In this document: positions 14,474-16,493 of the stretch, one piece after another
Layout: every line of letters starts with the position of its first letter
Numbering within the stretch: the stretch's first letter is position 1
Source: an uncultured Erysipelotrichaceae bacterium
GTDB taxonomy: Bacteria; Bacillota_I; Bacilli_A; RF39; UBA660
Reading direction: 5' to 3'
DNA length: 16,493 bases
Assembly: GCA_902803685.1 (NCBI GenBank)
Contig: CADCQR010000036.1
Span: 1-16,493 of the forward strand
Notes under the pieces: model-generated
What the model was told of the DNA's origin: nothing
What the model saw: only the letters and a program-made list of their open reading frames with translations
Database searches by the model: none
Position numbers and translations under genes: made by a program

Positions 14474-15352
14474 ATGAAATTGAAACGATATGATAGTCCA
14501 TATATAACAGATTACATTAAGCAAAAAGCTTTAATAAAACGAATAGTAACATTTATCATTGGATTACTATTAGTATCGCTCTCATATAATATCTTTTTGG
14601 CGCCAAATGAGTTAGTTCCTGGTGGAGTTACAGGAATAGCGATAATTATTAATAATTTTATAAAGATAGATAATTCTATAATTATATTATTTTTTAATAT
14701 AATATTACTAGTAGTAAGTTATTTTTTATTAGGAAAAGAAAAAACTAAAGCAACTATAATTGGAGCTTTTCTTTTACCAGTTTTTGTAAGCTTAACGAAA
14801 AATATAGTGTTGTTACTAGATTTAGATGCCTCTCAGTTACTATTATCATCTGTATTTGGTGGAGTCTTATTTGGTACAGGAAGTGGATTGGTTTTTAAAG
14901 CAGGTTTTTCTACAGGCGGTACAGATATAATTAACCTGATAGTTTCAAAGTATTTCAAACTAGGTATAGGCAGCAGCATGTTAGTAACAGATGGTTTTAT
15001 TGTTTTTTCTTCAGCATTTGTATTTGGTGTAACGCATTTAATGTACTCGATTATAGTGTTATATATAATAAGTATAATGTCAGATAGAATTATTTTGGGA
15101 ACTTCTGATAGTAAAGCCTTTTATATCATAACAAACAGGGATGATGAGGTTAAAAAGTACATAATAGAACAGCTTAATCACGGAGTAACGGTCTTTAGAG
15201 CTAAAGGCGGTTTCAAAAAGGAAAACAGAAATGTTTTAATGTGCGTATTGCCAACGAAAGATTATTACAAACTAAGAACTGGTATCAATGAAATAGATAA
15301 AGAGGCATTCTTTGTAGTGACTGATGCATATGAAGTGTTTGGAGGAGAATAA
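14474..15352 (+). CDS. YitT-family membrane protein, copy 1
   Basis: This 292-residue integral membrane protein has the YitT layout: about five to six membrane helices (residues 25-215) followed by a soluble DUF2179/ACT-like C-terminal domain (about 220-290). The diagnostic Gly-rich motifs are present: LAPNELVPGGVTGIA after the first helix and FSTGGTDIIN in a later loop. The tail contains FYIITNRDDEVKKYI and VLPTKDYYKLRTGI. Function of the family is not established; transport has been suggested. ATG at 14474 is chosen for its AAGGGG site; upstream in-frame codons overlap prfB. It begins 26 nt after prfB and its last codons contain the GGAGGAGAA site for the next gene, so prfB and both YitT genes probably form one transcript. 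Confidence 0.92.
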   Translation: MKLKRYDSPYITDYIKQKALIKRIVTFIIGLLLVSLSYNIFLAPNELVPGGVTGIAIIINNFIKIDNSIIILFFNIILLVVSYFLLGKEKTKATIIGAFLLPVFVSLTKNIVLLLDLDASQLLLSSVFGGVLFGTGSGLVFKAGFSTGGTDIINLIVSKYFKLGIGSSMLVTDGFIVFSSAFVFGVTHLMYSIIVLYIISIMSDRIILGTSDSKAFYIITNRDDEVKKYIIEQLNHGVTVFRAKGGFKKENRNVLMCVLPTKDYYKLRTGINEIDKEAFFVVTDAYEVFGGE

Positions 15353-15353
15353 T

Positions 15354-16208
15354 ATGGGAGCTACTACAAAAAATTATTTTCTCAAGAAAATAAAAGATTA
15401 TATTATTGTTACTATAGCTTTAACTATTTCAGCAGTGATATATAATGTTTTTTTATCACCACTAAATATAGTATCTGGTGGTACAGGTGGAGCAGCAATT
15501 ATTACAAAATATATATTTAATATCGACAGAACACTTATGATATTTATATTAAGTACAATCTGCTTTATTTTATCAATGCTTTTTCTAGGTAAAGAAAAGT
15601 CCATGGTAACGATATATGCAAGCTTTGCTTACCCATTATTAGTAAAGTTAACAGAGCTTTTAACAAATAAAATTATTTTTTCTAAGGCTGATATGCTCAT
15701 AGTTATAATATTTGCAGGTGTTATTAGTGGCTTTGCTAACGGTCTTATATATAAGCAGGGGTATAATTCTGGAGGTTTTAGTGTAATTAGTCAGATTCTT
15801 TATGATAAGCTTAATATAGCTATATCCAAAACTTCCTTCATAATAAGTATTACCATTATATCTTTATCAGCATATCTTTTTGGAGCTACGAAAGCTATGT
15901 ATGCAATAATATTTTTGTATTTGAATAACATAGTAATGGATAAAATAATCTTAGGAATTTCTAAAAATAAAGCATTTTACATTATAACAAGTGAAGAGGA
16001 TGCCATTACAAAATATATTATAGAAGTATTAGGGCATGATATTACCTGCTTTGAAGTTAAAGGTGGATACTTAGAAAAAAAGAAAAGTGTAATTTTGGCG
16101 ATTGTCCCGTCAAGAGATTACTACAAAGTAACAGAAGGTGTTAAAATCATTGATAAAGAGGCGTTTTTTATAGCTACGGATTCATACGAAGTTAAAGGCG
16201 CTAGTTAA
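15354..16208 (+). CDS. YitT-family membrane protein, copy 2
   Basis: This 284-residue paralogue of the preceding gene has the same layout: first-helix motif LSPLNIVSGGTGGAAII, the later YNSGGFSVI loop, and a C-terminal DUF2179-like domain with FYIITSEEDAITKYI, VPSRDYYKVTEGV and IDKEAFFIATDSYEV. The two copies align along their whole length but have clearly diverged, most in the membrane helices and least in the tail. That fits an old tandem duplication with separate or paired roles, for example as a heterodimer. The ATG at 15354 begins one base after the stop of copy 1, with GGAGGAGAA just upstream inside copy 1, so the two are tightly coupled. An ATG at 15324 would add ten residues and is not favoured. 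A terminator lies about 205 nt downstream. Confidence 0.92.
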   Translation: MGATTKNYFLKKIKDYIIVTIALTISAVIYNVFLSPLNIVSGGTGGAAIITKYIFNIDRTLMIFILSTICFILSMLFLGKEKSMVTIYASFAYPLLVKLTELLTNKIIFSKADMLIVIIFAGVISGFANGLIYKQGYNSGGFSVISQILYDKLNIAISKTSFIISITIISLSAYLFGATKAMYAIIFLYLNNIVMDKIILGISKNKAFYIITSEEDAITKYIIEVLGHDITCFEVKGGYLEKKKSVILAIVPSRDYYKVTEGVKIIDKEAFFIATDSYEVKGAS

Positions 16209-16413
16209 AATAGTATATAACAGTTTAAAGTTTTATTAAAGAATTTGTGATAAAGAAGCATTATAAGTAATGCTATGTATAGGGCAATTGCAAGAAACTA
16301 ATAATTATTAAAAATTGATATTAAAAGTTTTTCAATATTTGGAATATCATATTGATGGTTCTTTGTCAAATAGTGTTGGTGAACAATAAATTTGATAAAT
16401 GAATTGTATATAG

Positions 16414-16438
16414 AGAGTGATTTTTAATCACTCTTTTA
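16414..16438 (+). terminator. Intrinsic terminator near the window end
   Basis: AGAGTGATT (16414-16422) and AATCACTCT (16426-16434) pair perfectly over 9 bp around a 3-nt loop, followed by TTTATA. The hairpin is the likely end of the prfB-YitT transcript. The spacer 16209-16413 holds no other gene I can support; a 7-bp hairpin AGCATTA/TAATGCT at 16257-16274 has no T tract. Confidence 0.6.
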
Positions 16439-16493
16439 TAATGCCTTTAATAAGAAAAATTCTAGCTATAAAATGATCATATTTTTTATAACC

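Overview
The window is AT-rich, and 14 intact genes lie on the + strand, together with one truncated gene. Many start behind clear GGAGG-type ribosome binding sites. It has a T-box leader with a Phe specifier, U-tailed intrinsic terminators, a prfB with the classic UGA frameshift (so UGA is a normal stop) and YitT-family membrane proteins. This points to a low-GC Bacillota chromosome, probably an uncultured host-associated or gut Bacilli/Clostridia lineage. I cannot place the species. No mobile element, CRISPR array, tRNA or rRNA was seen.

Layout. (1) 1-1724: a terminator hairpin, then a class I (archaeal/spirochaete-type) lysyl-tRNA synthetase. (2) 1714-2219: no intact gene, but open-frame pieces that look like a decayed gene. 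(3) 2216-5798: an accessory stretch with a zinc-ribbon membrane protein, a single-pass anchored protein, the C-terminal stump of a short-chain dehydrogenase, an HD-domain protein and a small multi-pass membrane protein. (4) 5906-10301: a complete transcription unit made of a strong promoter, a Phe T-box riboswitch, a short candidate leader ORF, an unrecognised 175-residue protein, pheS and pheT, closed by an intrinsic terminator. The first three reading frames join by ATGA stop/start overlaps. The PheS and PheT sequences look unlike the common E. coli/Bacillus type. (5) 10511-12250: an ABC exporter half-transporter. (6) 12311-13198: a YqfO/NIF3-insert-like protein, a terminator, an extended -10 promoter and a DUF1653-like protein. 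(7) 13224-13300: a candidate small RNA on the minus strand. (8) 13364-16208: prfB (RF2, programmed +1 frameshift) followed by two tandem YitT-family genes, with a terminator near the window end.

The unifying theme is translation: LysRS, PheRS and RF2. The most distinctive observation is the unknown 175-residue gene between the Phe T-box and pheS. It must share charged-tRNA(Phe) control with PheRS and is probably translationally coupled to it. The lysyl enzyme and apparently the phenylalanyl enzyme are both of less common types, which suggests replacement of aminoacyl-tRNA synthetases in this lineage.
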